Assembly: GCA_020723305.1 (NCBI GenBank)
Contig: DYJC01000001.1
Span: forward strand, 328,661-392,660
From: Desulfosudis oleivorans
GTDB taxonomy: Bacteria; Desulfobacterota; Desulfobacteria; Desulfobacterales; SURF-7
Length of the DNA: 64,000 bases
Reading direction: 5' to 3'
Position 1 is the stretch's first letter; every line of letters starts with the position of its first letter. Positions 17,724-26,204 of this stretch are shown here, piece after piece. The notes below the pieces were generated by a model, which was not told the origin of the DNA, made no database searches, and worked only from the letters and a program-made list of their open reading frames with translations. The position numbers were made by a program, and so were the translations under genes.

Positions 17724-20654
17724 TTACTCATGATCGCACTCCGCACTTCGAACTCGCATTGCAAGCAGTGCCCGAATCTCCGGTACAATCTGCCGCGCAA
17801 AATTCAGTTCATTTCGCCACTCGGTTTCCTCGGCATCACAGCGAGCCAGACGGTATTGGCGAACCTCGGGTAGCCCAACCCGTTCGATGGCTTTGCGCCT
17901 TGAACCAAAGGCCACTATTCCGCGTTCTTCTTCCCGGCCAACCGAGGCAGCGTGCGCCTGCTGCAGGGCATTGAACAATTCCTGCCCGGCCTGTTCGGCT
18001 GCGTCCTGAAGTCGGTCGTAGGCTGCGGTAGACTCTTCAACGCTGAGTGTAGCCACCACCTGCGGTTCTGCCGTCTGCAGAGCATCCCAGATGTGCCGGG
18101 CTGTGGGAAGAAACAGTTTGCCTTCCTCGCTTAAAAAGACACTGATATACCCACGCCGAACCATGGGGATACGCAGGGATTGAGTTTTCTGATGCATCCC
18201 TGCCTGAAGTCGTATCTCAAACAGCCCCCAAAGTCCCATAATGCTGGTCATCAACCCGCTGACAGTCACGCAAGGCAATGGTTGACCTGCGGACACCTGC
18301 GGCAGGTTGAGAGCCAGACCACGGACACGACTGTTTGATAAATCAAAGTGCGGAGTGCGTAGTCCGGAGTGCGTAAACGAGCCTTTTTCCACAAGGCCAT
18401 CCGACCAGTTCAACTCCCAGACATTTCCACCCCGCTCCTTACGAAGCAACTTTGCCCCCGCATTCGAATGACTGTTGAGGAACGAAACGGTCATTCTCTC
18501 CACCCAGTGGGGCAACGGATGAGTGCGCAGACGCTCTGCCATTTGAAGGTCTGGTTCTTCCGAAATGCCATAGATGGATGAGGATTCCCGAACCTGACTT
18601 ATTTCTTCGCGAATCCTGGCAACGGTCAGATCAACGGATGATTCAATCCCATCCGGATTGAGAATGGCTGAGGCGAACACCTCCTCAAACAACTCACCGG
18701 CCTGGGCGGAGTCGAGGACGTCACTGGTCTTGTCAATACCGAACTCATGGAAGATCACCGCGAGTTTCTGCTCCAGTACCTCACGGACACGAAATTCGAC
18801 CGATTCCTCGAACACAAAATTGATGGCCTGCACTTTTTTAGGCTGGCCGATGCGATCTACCCGGCCGATGCGTTGTTCCAAGCGCATCGGGTTCCATGGA
18901 ATATCGTAATTGATTACCACATGGCAGAACTGCAGGTTCAGACCTTCTCCACCTGCATCGGTGGAGACCAGCACACGATGTGATTTGCGGAAGGCATTCT
19001 GGACCTGCTTGCGTTCATCCATGTCCATTGAGCCATTCAGGGTAACAGCCGAGATTCCCCGTGCCTCCAGAAAATCCTTCAACATCTGCTGGGTGGAAAC
19101 GAACTCCGTGAAAATCAGCACCTTCAGGTCCGGTTCGTTTTCCTCGGCCTGTAGCCTGAAAACCCATTCGATCAGCGCCTCAGCCTTAGCGTCTGGACCT
19201 GCCTGCTCGCACCGGAGTGCTGCTTCCAGAAGAGTTTCCACATAACTGCCTTCACTTTGCAGTGCGGACACATGGGATTTAAGAAGCTCGTCCAGCAGCT
19301 CCTGTCCATCCATGTCATAAAATTCGTCGAAGCTCTCCGAAGATTCCACACCATTTTCAATTTCCGAAAGGCGCAAATTGATATGGTGCTCGCCCTCCTT
19401 AAGCACTGCAAGCCGTCGCTCCAGCGTGGTGCGAATTGCCCGCGTGCTCGAAACCACCAGCCTCTGCATCAGAACCATCAAAAAACCGATGTGTCGTTTT
19501 TTCTCCCGGAGGGCCTGGTTGTAGCCTTCGCGAACATAGTCAGTCACCGCCTCATAGAGAAGTTGCTGCAAGTTGTGGCGGGTTTCCCACTGAATTGGAG
19601 CCATTTGCGTGCGCCGAGGCTTGAACAGTGGCTTGCCTTCGGCGTCGATGGCCTTGCGCTTCTCAGTACGGATAACATAGGGAGCAACCCGGTCACGGGA
19701 CACGCTGTCCATATCTGGAAAGGCGTTGTCATCCAGAAGGCTCATCAAGCGGTGAAAAGCATCAGTCTTGCCTTGGTGCGGCGTGGCCGAAAGAAGCAGC
19801 ACATAAGGCGCAGCCTCCGCCAGCCCACGGCCAAGCTTGTAGCGGGCCACCTGGTCGGTGCTGCCGCCCAGGCGGTGCGCTTCGTCAACGATAACCAGAT
19901 CCCATCCAGCAGTAATCAGATCCTCGAACCTGGAACGCGACGCTTCACCATACTTCCCATCCAATGGACGAAACGTGTCCATCGGCACGATGACTTGATT
20001 GAAATGGTAAAAGGGATTACGCGTCGCTAATTGCATGATAGGTGGTGCGGAGTGCATTTGTCCTTCCGCACTTCGCACTTCGGATTTCGCACCCGAAATG
20101 CGCCGCAATACATCAACATCTTGACCAAGAAACAATTGGAACTCTTCATTGAAATGCGTGCGCATTTCGCTGACCCACTGAGTTGCAATACCTTTTGGCG
20201 AAACCACCAGTGTCCGGCGAACCAGCCCGCGCAGTTTGAGCTCACGCATGACCAGACCGGCCTCAATGGTTTTGCCTAGGCCAACCTCGTCCGCTAAAAG
20301 ATAGCGCACCCGGTCACCGGAAATGGCTCGTGACAAAGCGTTGATCTGATGAGGCAGCGGAATTACGTTTGACTCCATGGGAGCCAGCAGGACATGGCCG
20401 TCAACGGCACTGGCTGAGCCTTCGAGCACCTCGGCCACCTTGGCTGCAGCCGCGACATAGGCAATGCGTCCTGCCTCGATTTCCGGTTTCAGGTCGGCAC
20501 TCAGCGGCCGTAAGGCGGAGCGGGGCACGCGCACCACCGTATCCTGATTCGGCAGCCAGACACGACAAACCGTCTGCCCCCACAAGGTCTGTTCTTCGAT
20601 GACCTTGCAGACGCTGTTATGAATGGTGCTGTATTGCCAAGAGATTGATTCCAA
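17724..20654 (-). CDS. brxHII: BREX type 3 SNF2-like helicase BrxHII
   Basis: A 976-residue SF2/SNF2-type ATPase. Walker A is DEVGLGKT (residues 122-129), Walker B DEAHRLGG, motif III LLLSATPHQGK, and the C-terminal lobe shows VLIFTEFVSTQQM, STDAGGEGLNLQ and EQRIGRVDRIGQ. This matches the DEAD/DEAH helicase of BREX-3 loci, which replaces PglX-linked helicases of other types. Two peptide insertions come from heptamer repeats: residues about 189-206 (SEVRSAEGQMHSAPP) between motifs I and II, and THSGLRTPHF in the C-terminal part; the last residues also derive from a repeat. The frame stays open through all of them. Confidence 0.92.
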   Translation of the reverse strand: MESISWQYSTIHNSVCKVIEEQTLWGQTVCRVWLPNQDTVVRVPRSALRPLSADLKPEIEAGRIAYVAAAAKVAEVLEGSASAVDGHVLLAPMESNVIPLPHQINALSRAISGDRVRYLLADEVGLGKTIEAGLVMRELKLRGLVRRTLVVSPKGIATQWVSEMRTHFNEEFQLFLGQDVDVLRRISGAKSEVRSAEGQMHSAPPIMQLATRNPFYHFNQVIVPMDTFRPLDGKYGEASRSRFEDLITAGWDLVIVDEAHRLGGSTDQVARYKLGRGLAEAAPYVLLLSATPHQGKTDAFHRLMSLLDDNAFPDMDSVSRDRVAPYVIRTEKRKAIDAEGKPLFKPRRTQMAPIQWETRHNLQQLLYEAVTDYVREGYNQALREKKRHIGFLMVLMQRLVVSSTRAIRTTLERRLAVLKEGEHHINLRLSEIENGVESSESFDEFYDMDGQELLDELLKSHVSALQSEGSYVETLLEAALRCEQAGPDAKAEALIEWVFRLQAEENEPDLKVLIFTEFVSTQQMLKDFLEARGISAVTLNGSMDMDERKQVQNAFRKSHRVLVSTDAGGEGLNLQFCHVVINYDIPWNPMRLEQRIGRVDRIGQPKKVQAINFVFEESVEFRVREVLEQKLAVIFHEFGIDKTSDVLDSAQAGELFEEVFASAILNPDGIESSVDLTVARIREEISQVRESSSIYGISEEPDLQMAERLRTHPLPHWVERMTVSFLNSHSNAGAKLLRKERGGNVWELNWSDGLVEKGSFTHSGLRTPHFDLSNSRVRGLALNLPQVSAGQPLPCVTVSGLMTSIMGLWGLFEIRLQAGMHQKTQSLRIPMVRRGYISVFLSEEGKLFLPTARHIWDALQTAEPQVVATLSVEESTAAYDRLQDAAEQAGQELFNALQQAHAASVGREEERGIVAFGSRRKAIERVGLPEVRQYRLARCDAEETEWRNELNFARQIVPEIRALLAMRVRSAECDHE
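17736..17749. repeat. Heptamer repeat array 2, inverted orientation
   Basis: Two units, GCACTCC and GCACTTC, opposite in orientation to array 1, then a degenerate third (GAACTCG). They encode the last residues of the BrxHII helicase (RVRSAECDHE). The 100-bp gap between brxHII and pglZ therefore lies inside an inverted repeat pair. Confidence 0.8.
18348..18375. repeat. Heptamer repeat array 3 (x4) inside brxHII
   Basis: GTGCGGA, GTGCGTA, GTCCGGA, GTGCGTA in exact 7-bp register, inside the brxHII reading frame. On the coding strand it reads THSGLRTPHF. Confidence 0.85.
20045..20095. repeat. Heptamer repeat array 4, hairpin form, inside brxHII
   Basis: Two forward units (GTGCGGA, GTGCATT at 20045-20058), a 9-nt spacer, then four units in reverse orientation from 20068 (GCACTTC, GCACTTC, GGATTTC, GCACCCG). 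The arms can fold back on each other. It lies in frame between helicase motifs I and II. Confidence 0.85.
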
Positions 20655-20664
20655 GGTGAATCCT

Positions 20665-21216
20665 TTACGAACAAGCTCTCAGAAGTCGGGGGTTGGTTGT
20701 CAGCACCTCAATGCCGCCAACTTGAAAGTCAGCATCATTAGTCATCAACTTGAGATTTCGCTTTTTACAAAGATCGACGAGAAGCGCATCGTTGAAATCA
20801 ACCTGCCCCGATACAAAATCTGCCAGTGCCTGATTGAGATCCAGCTCATCAGGCGAAACCGAATGGATTTGGCAGAAATTAACAATTCGTCCTGCAAAGA
20901 TTTGGCTGGCGGACGCCACTGCGTGAAAATCCACGGATTGCCTGAATTGTTTAAATCTTGGATATTGTGCTTTAAAATTTCCTTCCCACTCGATTCGGCA
21001 ATATCGGTTTAGATATTCGCTCAAAACCATGGGGTCAAGTACAGGCTGTGCTTTCGCGCTGATAAGCCGCGAAAAGGCTGTCGAATATTTCTGAGCAAAT
21101 GGTTGATGGGGATTTCCCGGAGCTGGAAATAGATAGAGCCAGATGTTGGTGTCTACCAGTATCTGCTCACCAGATGCGAAGGAGTAAGAAGCCAAATCAT
21201 ATGCTTTATTATTCAT
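20665..21216 (-). CDS. PIN-domain nuclease-like protein
   Basis: About 183 residues from the ATG at 21216, which overlaps the end of the STAS-like gene; a longer start at 21282 is less likely. All four PIN acids are visible: D in ILVDTNIWLYL, E in VLSEYLNRY, D in VDFNDALLVDLCKK and D in LMTNDADFQ. PIN proteins are metal-dependent RNases, frequently toxins (VapC) or defence effectors. No antitoxin of known type is adjacent; instead the GHKL ATPase and STAS-like genes lie directly upstream, with an overlap that implies coupling. The function here is inferred. Confidence 0.8.
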   Translation of the reverse strand: MNNKAYDLASYSFASGEQILVDTNIWLYLFPAPGNPHQPFAQKYSTAFSRLISAKAQPVLDPMVLSEYLNRYCRIEWEGNFKAQYPRFKQFRQSVDFHAVASASQIFAGRIVNFCQIHSVSPDELDLNQALADFVSGQVDFNDALLVDLCKKRNLKLMTNDADFQVGGIEVLTTNPRLLRACS

Positions 21217-21565
21217 CTTCATTCTCCCCGTCTTGCCATGCCGCATCATAACCTTTTGGGTTCGCGTAATATTTTTTGGCATTGTCTACAACACGCTTAA
21301 GAAGTTCCATATCATCTCCAGAAAGTCCCTCGACCTTAACCAGAGAACGAACTTCTTCTTCACTAAATGACCCGTAAAGTTGACCGATGGCAACATTTAA
21401 AAACAAAGAAACCAGCATGGTCACATGGTCAAAAAAAATAGTCACCGACTTGCCTTTTTTCAGAAGGGGCTCCACTTTCTCAAAAACCTTTTGTCCATCT
21501 TCAGCGGATATGCAGAGAGGGCTTCCAATTAAATCAGCCACCTTGATTGTTATTCGATCGTCCAT
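21209..21565 (-). CDS. STAS-like domain protein (DUF4325)
   Basis: A 118-residue protein matching the STAS-like DUF4325 pattern: a small alpha/beta fold with SVTIFFDHVTMLVSLFLNVAIGQLYG, where the conserved hydrophobic strand is followed by a helix. STAS-like proteins of this kind typically pair with a GHKL ATPase, similar to anti-sigma and anti-anti-sigma pairs. Here it lies 15 bp after the GHKL gene and overlaps the PIN gene. Its base composition is visibly lower in G+C than brxHII (25 of 60 G+C at 21421-21480 against 41 of 60 at 19801-19860). Confidence 0.75.
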   Translation of the reverse strand: MDDRITIKVADLIGSPLCISAEDGQKVFEKVEPLLKKGKSVTIFFDHVTMLVSLFLNVAIGQLYGSFSEEEVRSLVKVEGLSGDDMELLKRVVDNAKKYYANPKGYDAAWQDGENEDE

Positions 21566-21580
21566 GACGAACTCCTTTGC

Positions 21581-22453
21581 TTAAAAAATGTCATCACTGC
21601 TCAACTCAGTCTTCAAGCAGTAACTGTTCGTATCTTGTGTGTTTATTTCAATGTTGACACTTGTTCCCGGAAAATCATGATCCATTTTTTCGATAGCGTC
21701 CCCACTTGCTGAAAACTCGTAATAACCGAATCGGGAAACAATTTGAAGTTTCCCTTCATTCATTCGAATAAAATCCTTGATCAATTTAAGACCCAGACCC
21801 CCAGGCTGCCTTCCTGTTTTTGTCGTGTTTCCTTCGATAAGCGCCCAGTTAATGGCTGAACATGAACTTACTTTCTTATTTCCGGTGTATCTCCGGACAT
21901 TTTCCCGTATACCGATCCCTGCGTCGGCAATGGTGAAATCAAAGCGATGCTTCTGAGGAAAAAATTGGCCGCATGCAAAAATACCTGATGCTGAATCCGA
22001 ATGAATTGAAGCATTCAGAAAAATTTCAACCAGACTCTGTCGAAAGCGTTTGGTCAATGCTTCGGTCATCCTGGGAATCCCCCGACCTTTCATATAAGAT
22101 TCAAGATAGTCATAAAACTGCTCTCCGGCATGCAATTTGAAAATTTTAAAAGGCAGTGTTGTCTGATTGTTATCCGGAATGGATGCCATGTTGAAAACGG
22201 TAAAAAAATGGTTCTTTTTGAGTATCCTTTCAATTTCAGACGACACATTTTGGATCGACACATCATTCAACTCATTACGCAACCTCGCAATGACCACATA
22301 TAAGGGGGCTACCATGTTGGCCTCAAAAAAACGGCATCCGGAAAAATCCAGATCAATTGAATCCAGCAACATATTACGAGTTTCTTTCGCTATACGGGCA
22401 ATTCTGTTGAAACCGTCCATATTACTTCGAATGGTACCTACCTCAAGTTTCAT
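21581..22453 (-). CDS. GHKL (histidine kinase-like) ATPase
   Basis: A 290-residue protein with a C-terminal GHKL ATP-binding fold: N box VEIFLNASIHSDS, G1 box ADAGIGIREN and G2 box GGLGLKLIKDF. There is no HisKA phospho-acceptor domain, so it is not a classic sensor kinase. The N-terminal half (SIDLDFSGCRFFEANMVAPL) resembles a STAS-like strand-helix unit. It overlaps pglXI by 4 bp and precedes the STAS-like and PIN genes. The three look like one inserted regulatory or effector module in the BREX operon. Confidence 0.8.
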   Translation of the reverse strand: MKLEVGTIRSNMDGFNRIARIAKETRNMLLDSIDLDFSGCRFFEANMVAPLYVVIARLRNELNDVSIQNVSSEIERILKKNHFFTVFNMASIPDNNQTTLPFKIFKLHAGEQFYDYLESYMKGRGIPRMTEALTKRFRQSLVEIFLNASIHSDSASGIFACGQFFPQKHRFDFTIADAGIGIRENVRRYTGNKKVSSCSAINWALIEGNTTKTGRQPGGLGLKLIKDFIRMNEGKLQIVSRFGYYEFSASGDAIEKMDHDFPGTSVNIEINTQDTNSYCLKTELSSDDIF

Positions 22454-25371
22454 ACCTGTTGTCCCTTGTTATCTCCCATTCTTGTTACCGCCTGGTCGTA
22501 CCACATAAGCAGTTTGGGATCTTCTTCCAAAATGTTATTGGGGATCTTATCGGCCACGGCGACGATGACGGCGTAGTCGCGTTCCTGCCAAGCCTTCTTG
22601 AATCCGGCGCGGACGGCTTCCAGGCGGAAGACCTTGAGTTTCTTTTTGGCCGTTTTATATTCCTCAAACTCCTTGAGCAGCGCCTTCTCGCGCAGCTTCT
22701 CCAGGTCGCCCGCTTTGTTGGGATCGGGCACATACCAACGGTCGCGGGCTTTGGTCACCAGTGCTGGGTCGTCCTTGGGCAGATTGCGCATCTCCTTCCA
22801 GTTGGTGGAGAGGTAGGCGTGAATCTGTTCCGGCACCGGGCCTTTACCGTCGTAGCAGAGGAAGTTCTGGTTCAGCAGTTCACGCAGGTCGAGCTGGGCC
22901 TCGTTTTTGCTCCAGCCTCCCAGTTGCTGCATGAACTGCGGATTGATGTCGGAAAGGGTTTGCGGCTTTTCCTTGATGAGCTGGCGGAGCCACTGGATGG
23001 CGGATGCTTCATCAGAGACGAATATGGCCATCTGCTTGAGTTCGCCCGAGGTCATCTTCTTGCGGTCGTATTCGGCCACATGATCCGGCAGGAAATACAT
23101 GCCGTCGCGCACACTGAAACGTTGAGATAGGCCGATCTGAAACTCCTGACTTGAAATTGGCACGGGGTAGCCCTTGCGGACGTAGTAAGCCACCATCTGG
23201 TCGAACAAGATGCGTGGATCACGTTCCGGGACAAACTGCAGCAAGGCTCCCTGCTGTTTCGTGACCGGCAGATACTTCAGGTGCGTGCGAACAAAATCCC
23301 ACACGCCTTCTTCGGTTTGCGCTTCCTTTTGGAAGCGCTCTTCAAAACCGCCGTTGGGTTTGTAGGCTGAGATAACGAGGTCTTGTTTAACAGATGTTGG
23401 GTTTGTTACAGCATTAAACCCATTATGGGTTTTTTGTAGTGCTGATACATTTGCAACAATAAAACCCGCGATAGAAATGGCAGTTTGAATTCCATTCCAA
23501 ATACCAGCATTCGTATTTGAGAATTCAACGGTCATCCATCGGCCTGGCTTTAGCAGTCGAAAAACCTCAGAGAACCCCTTAATCATCAAATTTCGGTATT
23601 CCTCAGGTCCCTTTTGTTGGGTTGTGTTCTCAATGGCTTCTTCTTGCGTATTTGTACGAACTTTTAACCAGGATTCCCATAATATATTCAACTCGGAGTA
23701 CATCAGATTTGAGCCGAAAGGAGGATCAATAAACACGTAATCAATAGAACTTTCAGCTCCAGAGTGGCGATTTGTTGCTGACCCAGTCTCGGTAACTGCA
23801 GCCTTTCCATTCGATGTGAAAGGCACAGAGGAAATTCTCAGACGAAACCTCTCAATGACGTTCGTTTCAATTGCTAAAGAGCTTATGTAAAGCGTCCCCT
23901 GCAGAGTCTGCCCAATTACTCCACCCCTTTTCTTGAAATAATTTGAAGTCAGCAGGCGATTTTGCTTTGTCCCCCAGACCTGTGAGGAGGTAAACCATAG
24001 ACCGAGTTGCCTGCAGGTGGATAGGCTGCCAAAAATATGCTTGTGAAATGCAGAAAGACTGGAAAGATTCCTACGGCTATACATATGGTGTACGTGGGTC
24101 ATCCCGATACGAACAGGCTCACCAGTTTTGTCACCATCAGGTATGACATTAGTGGGATGCCAATTCTTTTGGGATTTTTTATCGATTTCGGATAGCAACG
24201 AGAGATCATCCTCACCCGGCTTTTTCTCAAATCTTTTGCTGCCTACCGAGTAGTTAATTAAAACAGGAATCTGCTTAGCCTGTTTGACTGTTGAATTAAT
24301 CGAATTATCGAGTTTCGTTTCCCACAATCTTTCAACGCTTCTTTTTGTGAGGGAAGCATTGCAGTGTGGACAGTCAAAGTTATCCTTCACGCTACCGGCG
24401 TCTTTATCGACAGCAATATCCCAAAAGACAAGTTCACCAGCACAATGTGGGCAAACAAAAACATCGGACCATAACGTGAAATTTATTATCCCTGTCCTTC
24501 CATTCGTATGTTTCGTCTCATACATCCATCCATACTCAGCCTCTACTTTTTTGAGAATACGCTTCGCCTCTTTTTCAAATGTTTCTTTTTCGGTCGGCGT
24601 GTTGTAGTTAGAAGCGATAAAAGTTGCCGCTGGCGAAAGGTCGTTCAGCAAAGCCCTACGAGAACCCAGTCTTGAAAACGGTCTCCAAACCTTTTTGCCA
24701 TCTTCATCCATCTCATCCTGCAAAATAGTCCCGTCCGGCTTCACCTGATAGCCAAGAGACATGACCACTTCTCGGTCGCCGCACATCTGCGCCGCTACAC
24801 CGGTCATGCCGGTTCCGCAGAAACCGTCAAATACGATGTCCCCCGGTTCGGTATAATGAAGGATGTAACGCATGATAGCCTTGTGCGGCACTTTGGTGTG
24901 ATAGGAGTGCGCGTTATAAATCGGATCGTTTTTCCCCTCGCTAACGTCGGCGGCAAAAGGTTCTCTATGATAGTGCGGGGTGCGGGGTGCGGAGTGCGTT
25001 GGGCCATCTTCGCGCACTTCGCACTCCGCACTTCGCACTGCGGATTTTTCCGCTTCCCACAAGCGGATAAAATCCGCAATCCAAGGATTCGGGCAAGCGG
25101 TATAGTACGGCGGATCACTCAGGTTCAAAATATCCTCGTCTCTGCCGATCGGAAAGCCCTCAATCTTTCGGAACTCCGGATCTTGAAGCTTCTTGCGCAG
25201 CTCCTCGGTAAAGTGGGCGCGACAGGCCTCGTCGTTGTCAAAAGTCAAACCAAGGCAAGTCACCGGGCCGGAGGGCTTTGGGGGCTCGGTGTCTACATCG
25301 AATTCCATCTGGGTGAAATCGCCTGCCTTACTATCATTGTTCATCTCTTCAATTTCTTCTTTGTCACGCAT
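22450..25371 (-). CDS. pglXI: BREX type 3 adenine-specific DNA methyltransferase PglXI
   Basis: About 973 residues from the ATG at 25371, which overlaps the previous stop (ATGCGTGA) and has a GGAGAA ribosome site. SAM-binding motif I is DGFCGTGMTG (about residues 182-191); DPPYY at 86-90 and DPPFGSNLMYSE at 549-560 are motif IV-like segments as in DUF1156-type N6-adenine methylases. Two CPHC pairs in the middle form a zinc ribbon. Residues about 110-135 (SAVRSAECEVRE and following) are encoded by heptamer repeat array 5. The centre of the gene is much poorer in G+C than its ends. Expected to methylate host DNA for self-recognition. Confidence 0.9.
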   Translation of the reverse strand: MRDKEEIEEMNNDSKAGDFTQMEFDVDTEPPKPSGPVTCLGLTFDNDEACRAHFTEELRKKLQDPEFRKIEGFPIGRDEDILNLSDPPYYTACPNPWIADFIRLWEAEKSAVRSAECEVREDGPTHSAPRTPHYHREPFAADVSEGKNDPIYNAHSYHTKVPHKAIMRYILHYTEPGDIVFDGFCGTGMTGVAAQMCGDREVVMSLGYQVKPDGTILQDEMDEDGKKVWRPFSRLGSRRALLNDLSPAATFIASNYNTPTEKETFEKEAKRILKKVEAEYGWMYETKHTNGRTGIINFTLWSDVFVCPHCAGELVFWDIAVDKDAGSVKDNFDCPHCNASLTKRSVERLWETKLDNSINSTVKQAKQIPVLINYSVGSKRFEKKPGEDDLSLLSEIDKKSQKNWHPTNVIPDGDKTGEPVRIGMTHVHHMYSRRNLSSLSAFHKHIFGSLSTCRQLGLWFTSSQVWGTKQNRLLTSNYFKKRGGVIGQTLQGTLYISSLAIETNVIERFRLRISSVPFTSNGKAAVTETGSATNRHSGAESSIDYVFIDPPFGSNLMYSELNILWESWLKVRTNTQEEAIENTTQQKGPEEYRNLMIKGFSEVFRLLKPGRWMTVEFSNTNAGIWNGIQTAISIAGFIVANVSALQKTHNGFNAVTNPTSVKQDLVISAYKPNGGFEERFQKEAQTEEGVWDFVRTHLKYLPVTKQQGALLQFVPERDPRILFDQMVAYYVRKGYPVPISSQEFQIGLSQRFSVRDGMYFLPDHVAEYDRKKMTSGELKQMAIFVSDEASAIQWLRQLIKEKPQTLSDINPQFMQQLGGWSKNEAQLDLRELLNQNFLCYDGKGPVPEQIHAYLSTNWKEMRNLPKDDPALVTKARDRWYVPDPNKAGDLEKLREKALLKEFEEYKTAKKKLKVFRLEAVRAGFKKAWQERDYAVIVAVADKIPNNILEEDPKLLMWYDQAVTRMGDNKGQQV
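24973..25041. repeat. Heptamer repeat array 5, large hairpin, inside pglXI
   Basis: Four forward units (GTGCGGG, GTGCGGG, GTGCGGA, GTGCGTT at 24973-25000), a 13-nt loop, then four reverse units (GCACTTC, GCACTCC, GCACTTC, GCACTGC at 25014-25041). It is the largest and most symmetrical array. It is in frame within pglXI, before the SAM-binding motif. Confidence 0.9.
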
Positions 25372-26197
25372 GGCGATTCTCCAGTATGGCTTTTCCCTTG
25401 AGAGTGATTCGGTATTTTTGCAGTCGGCTGTTGGGTTTGCCGGGAATCGTGTATTCAATCATCCCTTCAAACAGAAGTCCTTTAATGGATCTGTTCAATG
25501 AACCGGTGATGGTTTTCAGTTCGAGCTTTCTCGCTATTTCAGACTTGGATAGCGGCCCATCTTGTATGAGCGACAATATTTTTTCTGCCCCTGACTCTGC
25601 CTTTGACTCTGCCTTTGACTCTGCCCTTGACTCTGCCCCGGGTTCTATCCGCTTCCGAATCGTGGAGGGCTTGGCCGGATTCTTGCCAAATTCCGGAACA
25701 CTGATGATCATGCGGAAGTTGTCGCCCTCGATCAGTTGGGGATCGGCTCCACCGTATTTCCTTCCGTACAGCATCATTTTGCGCATGCCGGAACCGAGTT
25801 CATCAGCCCGGTCGATTTCCCTGAAAAAGGCGCTGAGAATGGGATTCTTCTGGTAAGGGACCATCGTTTCCGGAGTAAGCAAGCCGAAACCGTGCGGTCG
25901 GCTGGGGTTATCGGTGACGACCCGACCATATTCGATGATCAGGCGGGAGGTGGCGCCGCTGGCGTACTCCCGGTGGACGAACTCCTTGTGTATCCGATCT
26001 ACCGCCTCCGGAGCAATGCCCTGAACCTTTCCGTCATCCTGAACACCCAGTAACAAGGTGCCTCCATGGCGGTTCAAAAAAGAGCAAACCGTTTCATATA
26101 CCGATTTTGGCAATTGATTGCGACAGGCTTTAAACTCGATAACGAGTCCTTCTCCTTTGGCAATAAGTGCCTTCAATTGGTGTTCGTTTGTTTCCAT
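25364..26197 (-). CDS. AlbA_2/RecG-like ATP-binding protein, internally deleted
   Basis: About 277 residues from the ATG at 26197, 7 bp after the brxC stop. It begins as an AlbA_2 (Schlafen-like) domain: GLVIEFKACRNQLPKSVYETVCSFLNRHGGTLLLGVQDDG. It then passes abruptly from VDRIHKEFVHREYASG into the GHKL-like C-terminal part (RPHGFGLLTPE, FFREIDRADELGSGMRKM). In full-length relatives about 150-200 residues separate these, so an in-frame deletion is likely. A linker of acidic repeats (ESRAESKAESKAESGAE) and a winged helix follow. The wHTH suggests a transcription regulator role; activity of the ATPase part is doubtful. Confidence 0.7.
   Translation of the reverse strand: METNEHQLKALIAKGEGLVIEFKACRNQLPKSVYETVCSFLNRHGGTLLLGVQDDGKVQGIAPEAVDRIHKEFVHREYASGATSRLIIEYGRVVTDNPSRPHGFGLLTPETMVPYQKNPILSAFFREIDRADELGSGMRKMMLYGRKYGGADPQLIEGDNFRMIISVPEFGKNPAKPSTIRKRIEPGAESRAESKAESKAESGAEKILSLIQDGPLSKSEIARKLELKTITGSLNRSIKGLLFEGMIEYTIPGKPNSRLQKYRITLKGKAILENRHA
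25593..25640. repeat. 12-bp tandem repeat, 4 units, coding
   Basis: GACTCTGCCTTT repeated four times with small changes in the last two copies. It encodes the (A)ESK/R linker before the winged helix of the AlbA_2-like protein. Repeat-number variation would change linker length by four residues per unit and keep the frame. Confidence 0.85.
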
Positions 26198-26204
26198 CCG
26201 CAGT

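Noticed and set aside
17618..17731. 37-codon ORF (starting MSKVERF) between brxHII and pglZ
   Set aside because: Its start resembles small four-helix-bundle proteins, but it is too short, lies between two inverted heptamer arrays and overlaps the brxHII end. It could be a remnant, not a supported gene.
25593..25640. CRISPR-like array
   Set aside because: Units are only 12 bp, contiguous without spacers, and in a coding frame; no cas genes are in the window.
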